A stretch of DNA of 64,000 bases from positions 868,001 to 932,000 of the forward strand of contig NZ_JAIRAU010000001.1 of assembly GCF_020073745.1 (NCBI RefSeq). The letters run 5' to 3'. The DNA comes from Nannocystis pusilla. Its GTDB lineage: Bacteria > Myxococcota_A > Polyangia > Nannocystales > Nannocystaceae. The number at the start of each line of letters is the position of its first letter. The stretch's first letter is position 1. The position numbers were made by a program, and so were the translations under genes. Under the pieces are notes generated by a model that saw nothing but the letters and a program-made list of their open reading frames with translations, did no database searches and had not been told where the DNA came from. This document shows, piece after piece, positions 34,072-43,098 of the stretch.

Positions 34072-34434
34072 CTTGAACCTCTACCTGGAACCATTGGTGA
34101 AGGCGGGAGACAGTCAAATCAAGGCGACATCAATGTGGCCGCTCGCGCCGCAAACTTCATCGGACCGCGCGCAGAAGCGTGATCCGGGCCGTTGGGTGCT
34201 CACGAGGACACGCCGCGACGTCGCTCGAGGGCTCGCCCTTGGGGCCCTGCATGATGCGAGGCGAAGGACGTCCGCGACGATGCGTGACGACATCGACTCC
34301 ACGCGTCGCGACCGATGTCCGCGTGCCGACGCGCGCGCCGGGTCGACGCCGCGATCACGGCCCGTCGAGCCGCCGTCGCCCCGCGACCTTGCAGGCACGC
34401 AAGGCGCGAGGCGAGCGCGCCCCGGGCGACACGA
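34072..34434. other. Intergenic region without a recognised gene
   Basis: 363 bp between the small frame and the lipoprotein gene (both minus strand). Open frames here lack family features, and the third-position GC pattern breaks down. Nothing else is seen. Confidence 0.4.
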
Positions 34435-35622
34435 TCATTTCGCCGCCGCCGGCGCCTCGTCGGCCGAGGACGTGCACTCGCGGATCTTCAAGGCCTGCTG
34501 GTAGGCGCAGTTCCACTGCACGAGCTCCGCGCTGGCCCGCTTGGCCTCGTCGACGTCGTCCTCGGCGACCGCCTCGCTGTACGCCTGCCAGGTCTGCAGG
34601 TGCGCGGCCTCGTCGAAGCCCTGGCTCTTGAGCTTTTCGGACATGTCCGGAAGGACAACTCGCGTGTAGGCGGTGCCCTCGGCGGCGGTGGCCATGGCGG
34701 CGGCGCTGCCGAGCGGACCCTTGGCGGCGGGGGTGAGGGCCTCGTCGCAGTACTTGCGCGCGCGCTTGACCAGCGCCAGGGCGATCTCGCGCTCGATCAC
34801 CTCGGCGTCGACCTTGTCGGGGGCAACCGCGAGCTCCCTGTCGACGACGGCGATGCCCGGGGTGTTGCGATCTTTCAGGCGGTCGCGCAGGTCCTCGAAC
34901 AGGCCGCGCGCGCGCGCCAGCGGCACCGGGTCGCCATTGTTCCTCGCCTCGGCCAGGGCGGCCATCAGGCGCCGGTGCACCAGGCGGAACCACGACTTCT
35001 CGATCACCTCGTGGCCGGGCAACAGCGCCCTGTCGATCGCGGCGGCGTCGCTGCCGGCGAGGGCGAGGTCCCCCGCGGCGAAGGCGGCGTCGACCTCCTC
35101 GGCCAGACCGGGATCGGTGCCGGCGACCTCGGCGGCGAGCGGCTTCAAGGCGACGGCCCAGGCGCAGCGGGCGGCCGCCCACGCGGCGTCGCGGCCCTCG
35201 GTGCCCCCGGCGGCGCGCTTGAGCTTGTCGCGCATCCACTGGGCGATCGAGCCCTCGATGCGGGCGCGGACGTAGGCGAGGCCGGCCGGCGAGGTGTCGG
35301 CGAGCACGGCGGCGATCCCGGCGTCGTCGTGGCGCCCGGTCGCGGCGTCGCTGGCGATGACCCACTTCTGCAGGGGCGTGCCGGTGTAGGCGATCGCGGC
35401 GCCGCCGGCGTGGGCCCGCAGGGCGGCCAGCGGCTCGGCCGCGGCGTCACACAGGGGATCGGAGGGCTTGGTGATCGCGGCGGGGGCGGTCGGCGCGGGG
35501 GCGGGCGGCGAGCTCGGCTTGTCGGCGCTCTTGTCGGCCTCGGGCTTGGCGGCGGGGGCGGGCGCGGGCGCGTTGCAGGCGGTCCCGGCGAGCGCCAGGG
35601 CGAGGAGGGCGGCGCGGAGCAT
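34435..35622 (-). CDS. Putative lipoprotein of unknown function
   Basis: 395 residues. The signal peptide MLRAALLALALAGTAC ends in a lipobox (Cys16). A long Pro/Ala/Lys spacer (17-55) follows. The remaining 340 residues are mostly alpha-helical and have paired cysteines (DPLCDAA, ARCAWA, RKYCDEA, WNCAYQ, IRECTS). No family is recognised. Positions 34628-34669 carry 14-bp repeat units and encode LPDMSEKLKSQ. The gene is divergent from exbD. Confidence 0.75.
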   Translation of the reverse strand: MLRAALLALALAGTACNAPAPAPAAKPEADKSADKPSSPPAPAPTAPAAITKPSDPLCDAAAEPLAALRAHAGGAAIAYTGTPLQKWVIASDAATGRHDDAGIAAVLADTSPAGLAYVRARIEGSIAQWMRDKLKRAAGGTEGRDAAWAAARCAWAVALKPLAAEVAGTDPGLAEEVDAAFAAGDLALAGSDAAAIDRALLPGHEVIEKSWFRLVHRRLMAALAEARNNGDPVPLARARGLFEDLRDRLKDRNTPGIAVVDRELAVAPDKVDAEVIEREIALALVKRARKYCDEALTPAAKGPLGSAAAMATAAEGTAYTRVVLPDMSEKLKSQGFDEAAHLQTWQAYSEAVAEDDVDEAKRASAELVQWNCAYQQALKIRECTSSADEAPAAAK

Positions 35623-35722
35623 GCCGCAGGATATCGCGGAAACCCTGGCGCGGGCGGCGGCGAACACCCCCGCGCGCCGTGGACTTTACGCCGCGGCGCC
35701 GGCCCGCTAGCGTGGCGGCACC

Positions 35723-36142
35723 ATGGCAGTCAGCGTCGGCGGAGACGAGGGCGACGCCCTCAACGAGATCAACGTGACCCCGCTGGTCGACGTGCTCCTG
35801 TGCCTCCTGATCATCTTCATGGTGTCGGCGCCGCCGGCTACCAACACGCAGATGCCGCTCGACATCCCGTCGCAGTCGAAGGTGCAGGGGGCCGCCGATC
35901 CGAACGCGACGCTGCTGCTGTCGATCGACCCGGCCGGGGTGGTCAAGCTCGGGACGCAGGTGATCGCCGGCGACGACGCGAGCGTGATCGCGGCGCTCAA
36001 GGCCAATCAAAAGGTGCAGACCGACGGGAAGCTGGCGATCGACGCGGCCCCCGGGACCAAATACGGCGAGGTCATCCGACTGATGGCGGCCGCCCACGAG
36101 GCGGGCGTCGGCTCGGTCGGCATCGCCTCCGATCGGCTGTAA
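35723..36142 (+). CDS. exbD: ExbD/TolR-type biopolymer transport protein
   Basis: 139 residues with the standard layout: a short cytoplasmic start with NEINVTPLVDVLLCLLIIFMV, where the membrane Asp (LVDVLL) carries the proton step, then a periplasmic domain. It should work with an ExbB/TolQ motor and a TonB-like arm, none of which is in the window. The periplasmic domain ends EVIRLMAAAHEAGVGSVGI, as in the family. It is followed 117 bp later by mscL. Confidence 0.92.
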   Translation: MAVSVGGDEGDALNEINVTPLVDVLLCLLIIFMVSAPPATNTQMPLDIPSQSKVQGAADPNATLLLSIDPAGVVKLGTQVIAGDDASVIAALKANQKVQTDGKLAIDAAPGTKYGEVIRLMAAAHEAGVGSVGIASDRL

Positions 36143-36259
36143 GCCTCGGCGGGCCCAGCCGGGGCGGGACTCGATTCCCGCGGTCGACTTCGTGAATCTC
36201 GAGCTCCGCGCGGGCCCCCACTAGCGGGAACGCCCGACCTGGACAATCCTTGCCGCCCG

Positions 36260-36703
36260 ATGCTCAGCGGTTTCAAGAAGTTCGCCATGCGCGGGAGCCT
36301 GATCGACATGGCCTCCGGCATCATCCTCGGCGCTGCGTTCGGCGCGATCGTCAAGTCGCTGGTCGACGACGTGATCATGCCGCCCATCGGCCTCGCGCTC
36401 GGCGGCGTCGATTTCAGCAACCTGTTCCTCGTGCTGAAGGACGGCAAGGTCCCGGGGCCCTACCTCTCGCTGGCGGCGGCCACCGACGCCGGCGCCGTGA
36501 CCGTCCGCTACGGCGTGTTCCTCAACTTCGTCGTCACGTTCCTGATCGTCGCGTTCGCCGTCTACCTGCTGGTGTCGGCGATCCAGCGGGCGAAGGACCG
36601 CATGATGACGAAGGAGGAGGCCGCGCCGACGCCGCCGTCGCCGCAGGAGGTGCTGCTGACGGAGATCCGCGACCTCCTCAAGGCCCGCTCCGGCCAGGTC
36701 TGA
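36260..36703 (+). CDS. mscL: Large-conductance mechanosensitive channel MscL
   Basis: 147 residues, the usual size. An amphipathic start ([18 protein letters not shown]) leads to TM1 ([25 protein letters not shown]), the best conserved part of the family. A periplasmic loop (about 50-75) and TM2 ([22 protein letters not shown]) follow. The C-terminal cytoplasmic helix ends [16 protein letters not shown], as usual. It releases solutes on hypo-osmotic shock. It is convergent with feoB across a repeat hairpin. Confidence 0.97.
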   Translation: MLSGFKKFAMRGSLIDMASGIILGAAFGAIVKSLVDDVIMPPIGLALGGVDFSNLFLVLKDGKVPGPYLSLAAATDAGAVTVRYGVFLNFVVTFLIVAFAVYLLVSAIQRAKDRMMTKEEAAPTPPSPQEVLLTEIRDLLKARSGQV

Positions 36704-36712
36704 GGCGCGCTG

Positions 36713-36768
36713 CATGACCGAAGGGCCATGTCCGAACGGACATGGTCCTTCGCTCATGTGTACCCGAG
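36713..36768. repeat. 14-bp-period array, 4 units, forming a two-way hairpin
   Basis: CATG at 36713, 36727, 36741 and 36755. The segment 36719-36752 folds into a 15-bp stem (one G-T pair) with loop GAAC, a likely terminator for both mscL and feoB. The last unit contains the TGA stop of feoB (complement of 36754-36756). Confidence 0.88.
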
Positions 36769-38949
36769 CGCGCGCCCGACCTGGTAGACCAGGACCGCCA
36801 GCGCGTAGGCCAGCGTCGACATGGTGGCGAACATCAGCAGCGGCCACCTCCACGAGCGCGTCTCGCGGCGCACGACCGCCAGCGTCGACATGCACTGGCA
36901 GGCGTAGACGAAGAAGATCATCGCCGCCAGGCCCTTCAGCGGGGTGTGGCGCCGCGAGCCGTCGGGCTCCCGCGCCTCGCGGAGGGCCTCGCGCAGCGGG
37001 GTCTGGTTCTCGTCGTCGGCCTCGATGCCGTAGACCAGCCCGAGCGTGCTGATCATGACCTCGCGCGCGGCGAAGCTGCCGAGGATGGCGATGCCCATGC
37101 GGAAGTCCTGGCCCATCGGCGCCAGCACCGGCTCGAGCGCGAGCCCGATCTTGCCGCCGATCGAGTGCACGATCGGCGAGTCGTCGGCTGGTTCTTGCGA
37201 TATGTCCGAAGAGGCATGCTCGGATGCACCATCCGACATGTCCTCGGCGACATCTGATGCGGGCGCGGGGTCGACCTGGAGGTCGACGGCGGCCGGGACG
37301 GCGCGCCCGGGCGCGGGCGCCTCGGGCGGGCGCGGGAAGCTGAGCAGCACCCACAGCACGATCGTCATCGCCAGGATGACGGTGCCGGCCTGGCGGACGA
37401 AGTCGGCGGTGCGGTCGTAGACGTGGAGGAGGGTGTTGCGCAGGCGCGGCAGGCGGTACGGCGGCAGCTCGAGCACGAACGGCGGGGTCGGGCCGCGCAG
37501 GACGGTGCGCTTCCAGATCGCGCCGGCGGCCAGCGCCGACGCGGTCGACAGCGCGTAGAAGCCGACCAGCATGAGGCTGCCGACGGTGAACGGACCGACG
37601 CGGTCCTCGGCGGGGAACAGCGCGCTGATGAAGAGGACGTAGATCGGCAGGCGCGCGCTGCAGCTCATGAACGGGATCATGAGGATGGTGGCGAGGCGGT
37701 CGCGCGGGTCGGTGATCGTGCGCGTGCCGAGGATCGCCGGGATCGCGCAGGCGTAGCCGCTGAGCAGCGGGACGAAGGCGCGCCCGTGCAGGCCGACGCG
37801 GGCCATCAGGCGGTCGACCAAGAACGCCGCGCGCGCCATGTAGCCGGAGTCCTCGAGCAGCCCGAGGAGCAGGAACAGCAGGGCGATCTGCGGCACGAAC
37901 ACCAGGACGTTGCCGGCCCCGGCCAGCACGCCCTGGGTCAGCAGATCGGTGAACACGCCGGACCCGAACGCGGCGGTCACCTGCTCCGAGAGCCAGCCGA
38001 TGAGCGACTCGATCGCCCCCATGATCGGCTCGGCCCAGGTGAAGATCGAGCTGAAGATCGTCGCCATGACGAGGACGAAGATCAAGAGCCCCCACACGCG
38101 GTGGGTCAGCACGCGGTCGATCGCCGCCGAGCGGCTCATCGCCGGGGCCCGCTCGCGCTGGGCCGCCGTGAAGCCGATCTCGGCCAGCACGGCGTCGACC
38201 TCGCGGTAGCGGGCGATCACCCGCGCGTGCGCGGCGGCGGTCAGGGTCGCGGGGTCGATCGCCGCCAGCGCGGCCCGCTCGCCCGCGTCGGGGCAGGCGA
38301 GGTCGAGGCTCCCGGCCGCGGCCGCGGACACCAGCCAGCGCCAGCGCACCGGCGGGGTCCCGGGCGGGGCCTCGGGGTCGGCCGCGTCGGCGAGCACGCG
38401 CGCGCGCAGCGGCGGCCGCTCTGAGCTGTCCTGAGGGACATGGTCGATAGAACCTAGCGCTTCGACCAGGCGGCCGATGCCCTCGCCGGTGCGCGCGACC
38501 GTCGGCACGACCGGCGCGCCGAGGGCGCGCGACAGCGCCGCGGGGTCGACCGGCATGCCGGCCTCGGCGGCGACGTCCATCATGTTGAGGGCGACGACCA
38601 GCGGGCGCCCGAGCTCGAGCAGCTGGACGGCGAGGTAGAGGTTGCGGGCCAGGTTGGCGGCGTCGAGCACGAGGGCGACGACGTCGGGCGGCTGGCCCTC
38701 GGCGCCGGTGAGGCAGCGGAACGCGACGGCCTCGTCCTCGGCGGTGGGGGTGAGGCTGTAGGTGCCGGGCAGGTCGAGGACGGTGATCGGGCGCGCGGGG
38801 CCGTGGCGAGCGACGACGGCGCCGGCCCGGGTCTCGACGGTGACGCCGGCGTAGTTGCCGACCTTGTGGCGCGCGCCGGTCAGCTCGTTGAAGAGGCTGG
38901 TCTTGCCGACGTTGGGGTTGCCGGCGAGCGCGACGCGCAGCGCGGTCAC
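36754..38949 (-). CDS. feoB: Ferrous iron transporter FeoB
   Basis: 731 residues. The N-terminal G domain has GNPNVGKTS (G1), DLPGTYSL (G3) and NMMD (G4), followed by a helical GDI-like region. The membrane part (from about 300) has two gate segments, including LLSGYACAIPAIL and a Cys-containing FVYACQCMSTL near the end. It imports Fe(II) from the periplasm. Two insert-like spots read as 14-bp repeats: 38425-38460 after the G domain, and 37187-37260 in a loop before the last membrane block, encoding an Asp/Ser-rich stretch. Starts at GTG, overlapping the feoA stop (GTGA). Confidence 0.96.
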   Translation of the reverse strand: MTALRVALAGNPNVGKTSLFNELTGARHKVGNYAGVTVETRAGAVVARHGPARPITVLDLPGTYSLTPTAEDEAVAFRCLTGAEGQPPDVVALVLDAANLARNLYLAVQLLELGRPLVVALNMMDVAAEAGMPVDPAALSRALGAPVVPTVARTGEGIGRLVEALGSIDHVPQDSSERPPLRARVLADAADPEAPPGTPPVRWRWLVSAAAAGSLDLACPDAGERAALAAIDPATLTAAAHARVIARYREVDAVLAEIGFTAAQRERAPAMSRSAAIDRVLTHRVWGLLIFVLVMATIFSSIFTWAEPIMGAIESLIGWLSEQVTAAFGSGVFTDLLTQGVLAGAGNVLVFVPQIALLFLLLGLLEDSGYMARAAFLVDRLMARVGLHGRAFVPLLSGYACAIPAILGTRTITDPRDRLATILMIPFMSCSARLPIYVLFISALFPAEDRVGPFTVGSLMLVGFYALSTASALAAGAIWKRTVLRGPTPPFVLELPPYRLPRLRNTLLHVYDRTADFVRQAGTVILAMTIVLWVLLSFPRPPEAPAPGRAVPAAVDLQVDPAPASDVAEDMSDGASEHASSDISQEPADDSPIVHSIGGKIGLALEPVLAPMGQDFRMGIAILGSFAAREVMISTLGLVYGIEADDENQTPLREALREAREPDGSRRHTPLKGLAAMIFFVYACQCMSTLAVVRRETRSWRWPLLMFATMSTLAYALAVLVYQVGRALGYT
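37187..37260. repeat. 14-bp-period array inside feoB
   Basis: Units at 37187, 37201 and 37215, then a 6-bp phase slip, then units at 37237 and 37251. They encode an acidic Ser/Glu/Asp stretch in a loop between membrane segments of FeoB. Confidence 0.75.
38425..38460. repeat. 14-bp repeat inside feoB, 2 units
   Basis: GCTGTCCTGAGGGA then CATGGTCGATAGAA, followed by CCTAGCGC, encode the linker around SIDHVPQDSSER near the end of the G domain. Confidence 0.6.
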
Positions 38950-39176
38950 AGCGGCACCGCCTCGATCCGCGCGGCCTCGGCCTTGCGCAGCGACACGTGG
39001 CAGCCGCGCACCTGCAGCTCGAGCGGGTCGCCGAACGGCGCCCGCTTGATCAGCACCACCACCGTGCCCGGCGTGAAGCCCATCTCGAGCAGCCGCAGCG
39101 CCAGCGACCCGCCGCCCCCGACGAGGGTCACGCGGGCGCGGGCGCCGAGCTCGAGCTGCGCGAGGTTGAAGGCCAC
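38946..39176 (-). CDS. feoA: Ferrous iron transport protein FeoA
   Basis: 76 residues from a GTG at 39176, chosen because it gives the normal family length. It has an SH3-like fold with LRLLEMGFTPGTVVVLIKRAPFGDPLEL, the FeoA signature. It is thought to assist or regulate FeoB at the cytoplasmic face. Its TGA overlaps the feoB GTG, so translation is coupled. No FeoC gene is present. Confidence 0.92.
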   Translation of the reverse strand: MAFNLAQLELGARARVTLVGGGGSLALRLLEMGFTPGTVVVLIKRAPFGDPLELQVRGCHVSLRKAEAARIEAVPL

Positions 39177-39241
39177 GTCCGCGTGAGCTTGGCGCCGGCC
39201 CCCGCACGCGGTCAAGGGCGGCGTCTGTTGCCCACGCGCCG

Positions 39242-39290
39242 CCTGCCGTTCGGGACAGGTCTGCGGGAGAGATGACCCCGAGGACAGCTC
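39242..39290. repeat. 14-bp repeat, about 3 units, in the feoA-hrpB gap
   Basis: CCTG at 39242, CAGG at 39256, then GATGACCCCGAGGA at 39271, lie in the divergent promoter region between feoA and hrpB. No clear Fur-like box is seen here. Confidence 0.55.
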
Positions 39291-39382
39291 GCGCCCCGCG
39301 CGGCCCGGCCTCGAAAACTCACGCGACCCGGCGCAAACGGCCCGGCGGGCGCCGCCGCGACGGCCCGCTATGCTGCCCGTTC

Positions 39383-41938
39383 GTGGCGACGCTTGCTCCA
39401 CGGACGCCGAGGTTGCCGATCGACGAGGTGCTCGACGACATCGTCGCGGCGCTGCGGCGCTCGCCTTGCGCGGTGATCGAGGCGCCGCCCGGGGCCGGCA
39501 AGACCACGCGCGTGCCGCTGGCGCTGCTGCAGGCGGGGCTCCACGGCGGGCGCGAGGTGCTGGTCCTGCAGCCGCGCCGCCTGGCCGCGCGCATGACCGC
39601 GGCCCGGGTGGCCGACAGCCTCGGCGAGCCGCTCGGGGCCACAGTGGGCTACCAGGTCCGCTTCGAGAGCAACGTCGGCCCCGACACGCGCCTGCGCTTC
39701 ATCACCGAGGGCCTGCTCGGCCGCAAACTGCACGCCGACCCCGAGCTGCGCGACGTCGGCGTGGTCGTCCTCGACGAGTTCCACGAGCGCCACATCGACG
39801 GCGACCTCGGCCTCGCGCTGCTGCGCCGGCTGCAGCGCGAGCGCCGGCCCGACCTCAAGATCGTCGTCATGTCGGCGACCCTCGACGGCGCCGCGGTCGC
39901 GGCTTACCTGTCCGAAGGGGCAGCCGAAGAGTGCGCCCGGATCACCAGCGCCGGCCGCATGTTCCCGGTGGCGATCGAGCACCTCGGCGGCGACGGCGAG
40001 CTCCACTCCGGCGTGCTGCGCGCTCTCGCCAGGCTGGTCGACGAGGGCCTCGACGGCGACGTCCTGGTGTTCCTGCCCGGGGCCCGCGAGATCGCCCGCA
40101 CCGCCGAGACCTGCGCCGGCTTCGCCGCGCACGCGGGGCTGCAGATCTTCCCGCTCCACGGCGAGCTGCCGCCGGCCGAGCAAGACCTGGCCGTGAGGCC
40201 ATGTTCCAGGAGGAAGCTGATCCTCAGCACCAACGTCGCCGAGACGTCGGTGACGATCGACGGCGTCGCGGCGGTGATCGACGGCGGCCTGGCGCGGGTG
40301 GCCGCGCACGACCCGTGGACGGGGATCCCGACGCTGCAGCTGAGCAAGATCTCGCGCGCCTCGGCGGCCCAGCGGGCCGGACGGGCCGGGCGCACCCGGC
40401 CGGGCCGCTGCCTGCGGCTGTACGCCCAGCACGACCACGACCGCCGGCCCGAGCACACGCCGCCGGAGATCCACCGCGTCGACCTGGCCGGCGCGCTGCT
40501 CGACCTGCACGCGTTCGGGGTCGCCGAGCCGGCCGGGTTCGCGTGGTTCGAGGCCCCGCCGGCGGCGGCGCTGCAGGCCGGGGAGGGGCTGCTGCGGCGG
40601 CTCGGGGCCGTCGGTCCCGGGGGACAGGTCACGGATCTGGGCCGGCGCATGCTGGCGTTCCCGCTCCACCCGCGGCTCGGGCGGCTGCTGTGCGAGGGCA
40701 TCGACCGCGGGGTGCCGGGGCTGGCCTGCGGCGCCGCGGCGCTGCTGTCGGAGCGGTCGATCCGCCCGGCCGGCGCGCTCGCCTCGTGCGACGCCGACGC
40801 CGACGTGCTGGTCGACCTCGCCGACCTCGAGAAGCTGCGCCGCCGCGGCGACGAGCGCGGCCTGCTCGCCGGCCCGGCCCGCCGCGCCCTGCAGGTCCGC
40901 GACCAGCTGCTGCGGGCGCTTCCGCGTGACTCCAGGGACAGGTCCAAAGAGCAAGGTCTCAAGGAGCAGGAACGAGAGGACAGGCTGCGCATGGCCCTGC
41001 TGGCGGCCTTCCCCGAGCGGGTGGCGCAGGCGCGCGAGGACGTCGGGGGCTTCCGCGGGCTGGCGCTGGCCGGCGGCGGGGCGGCGCGGCTCGGGCCCGG
41101 GTCGGTGGTGCGCACGGCGCCGTGGCTGCTGGCGCTGGAGGTCGAGCAGCGGCGCGAGGCCGACCGCGGGGCCCAGGTGCTGGTGCGCAGCGCCTGCGCG
41201 ATCGAGCCGGAGTGGCTCATCGACCAGCTGTGCGACGACATCGAGGAGCGCGACGAGCTGCAGTGGAACGCGGCGCGCGAGCGGGTCGAGGGGGCGCGCG
41301 AGCTGCGGTACATGGGGCTCCTGCTCGAGCGCACCACCACCGCGAAGCTGCCGCCGGCGGCCGGCGAGCTGCTGCGACAGATGGCGCTGGCGGCCGGCCC
41401 GGAGAAGTTCGTCGGCGACGCGGAGGCGCTGCGCGGGCTGATGGCCCGCTCGGCCTTCGTCGCCGCCCACGTGCCCGACGCGCCGGTCGTCACCGAGGCG
41501 GTCGCGCGCGCGCTGCTGGCCGAGCTGTGCGAGGGCCGGACCAGCTTCGCCGAGCTGCGCGCGGCCGACCTGTACGGGCAGCTGCTGGCCCGCGTGGCCG
41601 GCGGCGGCGGGCTCGAGCGCCTGGCCCCGACCCACGTGCAGCTGCCGGGAGGTCGGCGCGCCGCGGTCCACTACGAGCCCGACAAGCCGCCGTGGCTGGC
41701 GTCGCGCCTGCAAGACTTCTTCGGCATGAGCCGCGGCCCCGCCGTCGCCGGCGGCAAGGTCCCGCTGGTGCTCCACCTGCTGGCCCCCAACGGCCGCGCC
41801 GAGCAGGTCACCACCGACCTCGCCGGCTTCTGGGACCGCCACTACCCCGAGGTCCGCAAGGCGCTGATGCGCCGCTACCCCCGCCACTCCTGGCCGGAAG
41901 ACCCCCGCACGGCCGCGCCCCCGGCGCCGCGCCGGTGA
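39383..41938 (+). CDS. hrpB: ATP-dependent DExH-box helicase HrpB
   Basis: 851 residues from the GTG at 39383, matching the usual size. Motif I is APPGAGKTT, Ia LQPRRLAAR, II DEFHER, III SATLDG, V STNVAETSVTIDG and VI QRAGRAGR, all intact. The winged-helix, ratchet and HrpB C-terminal domains follow, ending in SWPEDPRTAAPP, as HrpB proteins do. It is an RNA helicase of unclear cellular role in most bacteria. Four spots match the 14-bp repeat; the largest (40925-40990) encodes a charged linker (DRSKEQGLKEQERED) between helicase domains. It is divergent from feoA. Confidence 0.95.
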   Translation: MATLAPRTPRLPIDEVLDDIVAALRRSPCAVIEAPPGAGKTTRVPLALLQAGLHGGREVLVLQPRRLAARMTAARVADSLGEPLGATVGYQVRFESNVGPDTRLRFITEGLLGRKLHADPELRDVGVVVLDEFHERHIDGDLGLALLRRLQRERRPDLKIVVMSATLDGAAVAAYLSEGAAEECARITSAGRMFPVAIEHLGGDGELHSGVLRALARLVDEGLDGDVLVFLPGAREIARTAETCAGFAAHAGLQIFPLHGELPPAEQDLAVRPCSRRKLILSTNVAETSVTIDGVAAVIDGGLARVAAHDPWTGIPTLQLSKISRASAAQRAGRAGRTRPGRCLRLYAQHDHDRRPEHTPPEIHRVDLAGALLDLHAFGVAEPAGFAWFEAPPAAALQAGEGLLRRLGAVGPGGQVTDLGRRMLAFPLHPRLGRLLCEGIDRGVPGLACGAAALLSERSIRPAGALASCDADADVLVDLADLEKLRRRGDERGLLAGPARRALQVRDQLLRALPRDSRDRSKEQGLKEQEREDRLRMALLAAFPERVAQAREDVGGFRGLALAGGGAARLGPGSVVRTAPWLLALEVEQRREADRGAQVLVRSACAIEPEWLIDQLCDDIEERDELQWNAARERVEGARELRYMGLLLERTTTAKLPPAAGELLRQMALAAGPEKFVGDAEALRGLMARSAFVAAHVPDAPVVTEAVARALLAELCEGRTSFAELRAADLYGQLLARVAGGGGLERLAPTHVQLPGGRRAAVHYEPDKPPWLASRLQDFFGMSRGPAVAGGKVPLVLHLLAPNGRAEQVTTDLAGFWDRHYPEVRKALMRRYPRHSWPEDPRTAAPPAPRR
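39907..39934. repeat. 14-bp repeat inside hrpB, 2 units
   Basis: CCTGTCCGAAGGGG then CAGCCGAAGAGTGC. They encode LSEGAAEEC between motif III and the next strand, a surface loop. Confidence 0.5.
40186..40213. repeat. 14-bp repeat inside hrpB, 2 units
   Basis: CCTGGCCGTGAGGC then CATGTTCCAGGAGG encode LAVRPCSRRK just before motif V. Confidence 0.5.
40925..40990. repeat. 14-bp-period array inside hrpB, about 5 units
   Basis: Units at 40925, 40939, 40953, 40967 and 40981 encode an Arg/Glu/Lys/Asp linker in a variable interdomain region. Here the repeat looks like a true insertion. Confidence 0.75.
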
Positions 41939-41947
41939 GCGTCGGGG

Positions 41948-42003
41948 CATGCTGGAAGGGGCATGTCCTCGGAGACATGTTCTTACGGTCCTGCTCACGT
42001 GGC
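41948..42003. repeat. 14-bp-period array, 4 units, at start of a 392-bp gap
   Basis: CATG at 41948, 41962 and 41976, then CCTG at 41990. Two more units begin at 42039 (CATGGCACAAGGGA) and 42053. The rest of the gap to 42330 holds no gene or promoter that I can support. Confidence 0.85.
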
Positions 42004-42330
42004 CGATCCTCGCCGATGCAGGCCGTCCCCACGCCGAACATGGCACAAGGGACATGAGATTGCCGCGGCGAGGGCGCGCCAGCGCGCGGGGTGGCCGCGT
42101 CGTCGTGCGCCGAGCCACGACCTCGGGCCCGCGTCGGACGGCCTCGCGGCGATCGAGCGGATGGCGCCTCGCCTCGGCGGAGCGAGCCGGCCCCGGCGGC
42201 GCGGGTGGCCCCGGGCTCGCCCGCCCCGCGGCCCTGCGGCAGGTGATGCGTCAGGCGGTCCCAGCAAGCGCTGCCTCCCGCGGGTCCAGGCCGCGTGCTA
42301 CAAGCAAGCGTTGAGGGCCTTTCCTCCCGC

Positions 42331-43098
42331 ATGCTGACGCTCGCCTCCCTGCTCGCCGCCATGACCATCGCCGGTGCCTTTTGGGTCGGGATCCTCGCCG
42401 CCCGCCGGCTGCGCGACTGGGGCGACCGCCGGCAGCTGACCGAGGGTGACGGCCCACATCCTCCGCTCGCGCTCGCGGCCGCGGCCGCGGCCTCCGCGTC
42501 CACCACCTCCGGATCGATCCCCGGCGACCCCGTCAGCCAGAAGATCCGCGCGCGCGTCGCCCAGCGCCTGCAGGGCCGCCTCCAGCCCGCCCCGGCTCCA
42601 CGCGCCGCGCCCGAGAGCCCCGATGGGCCGGAGCTGACGCTCACCTCGCTGCGCCAGGGCGACGTCGTCGTCGTCGAGACCGGCGACCCCAACCTCGACG
42701 GCGACTACCTGGTCGACGGCGTGGTCAACCTCAAGGAGGGCGCGACGGCCACGGTGATCGCCGTGATGACCGACGCCGACCGCCAGCGCTGGCTGGTCGG
42801 CTCGCCCGACCAGGAGCGGTGGTTGCTCGCCGAGCCGGTGCGCGGCCACGGCCTCTCGGGCGAGCCGCCGCGCCACATCCCGCACGAGGAGCACACCTAC
42901 GCGCTCGAGCGCCGCGGCCAGGCCAGCGCGACCGGCGTCGGCATGCACGGGCGCCCTGCGCTGCCGCGCGTGGCGACCTACGTGTACCGCGCGGCGGCCG
43001 ACCGCGCCCTGTGGGTCGAGCGCTGGGGCGACCAGGTGCTGGTCGGCGCGGCCACGTCGATCCCGCAGCACGCGGTGCAGTTCCTGCCGGGGTCGTGA
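42331..43098 (+). CDS. Membrane-anchored DUF4178-like protein
   Basis: 255 residues. An N-terminal membrane segment (LTLASLLAAMTIAGAFWVGIL) is followed by a charged cytoplasmic part with a low-complexity Ala/Ser/Pro spacer (about 45-95). The domain from about 105 (LRQGDVVVVETGDPNLDGDYLVDGVVNL, then DRQRWLVGSPDQERWLLAEPV) resembles DUF4178, seen in putative envelope or membrane proteins. Function is unknown. The next gene starts at the base after its stop. Confidence 0.65.
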   Translation: MLTLASLLAAMTIAGAFWVGILAARRLRDWGDRRQLTEGDGPHPPLALAAAAAASASTTSGSIPGDPVSQKIRARVAQRLQGRLQPAPAPRAAPESPDGPELTLTSLRQGDVVVVETGDPNLDGDYLVDGVVNLKEGATATVIAVMTDADRQRWLVGSPDQERWLLAEPVRGHGLSGEPPRHIPHEEHTYALERRGQASATGVGMHGRPALPRVATYVYRAAADRALWVERWGDQVLVGAATSIPQHAVQFLPGS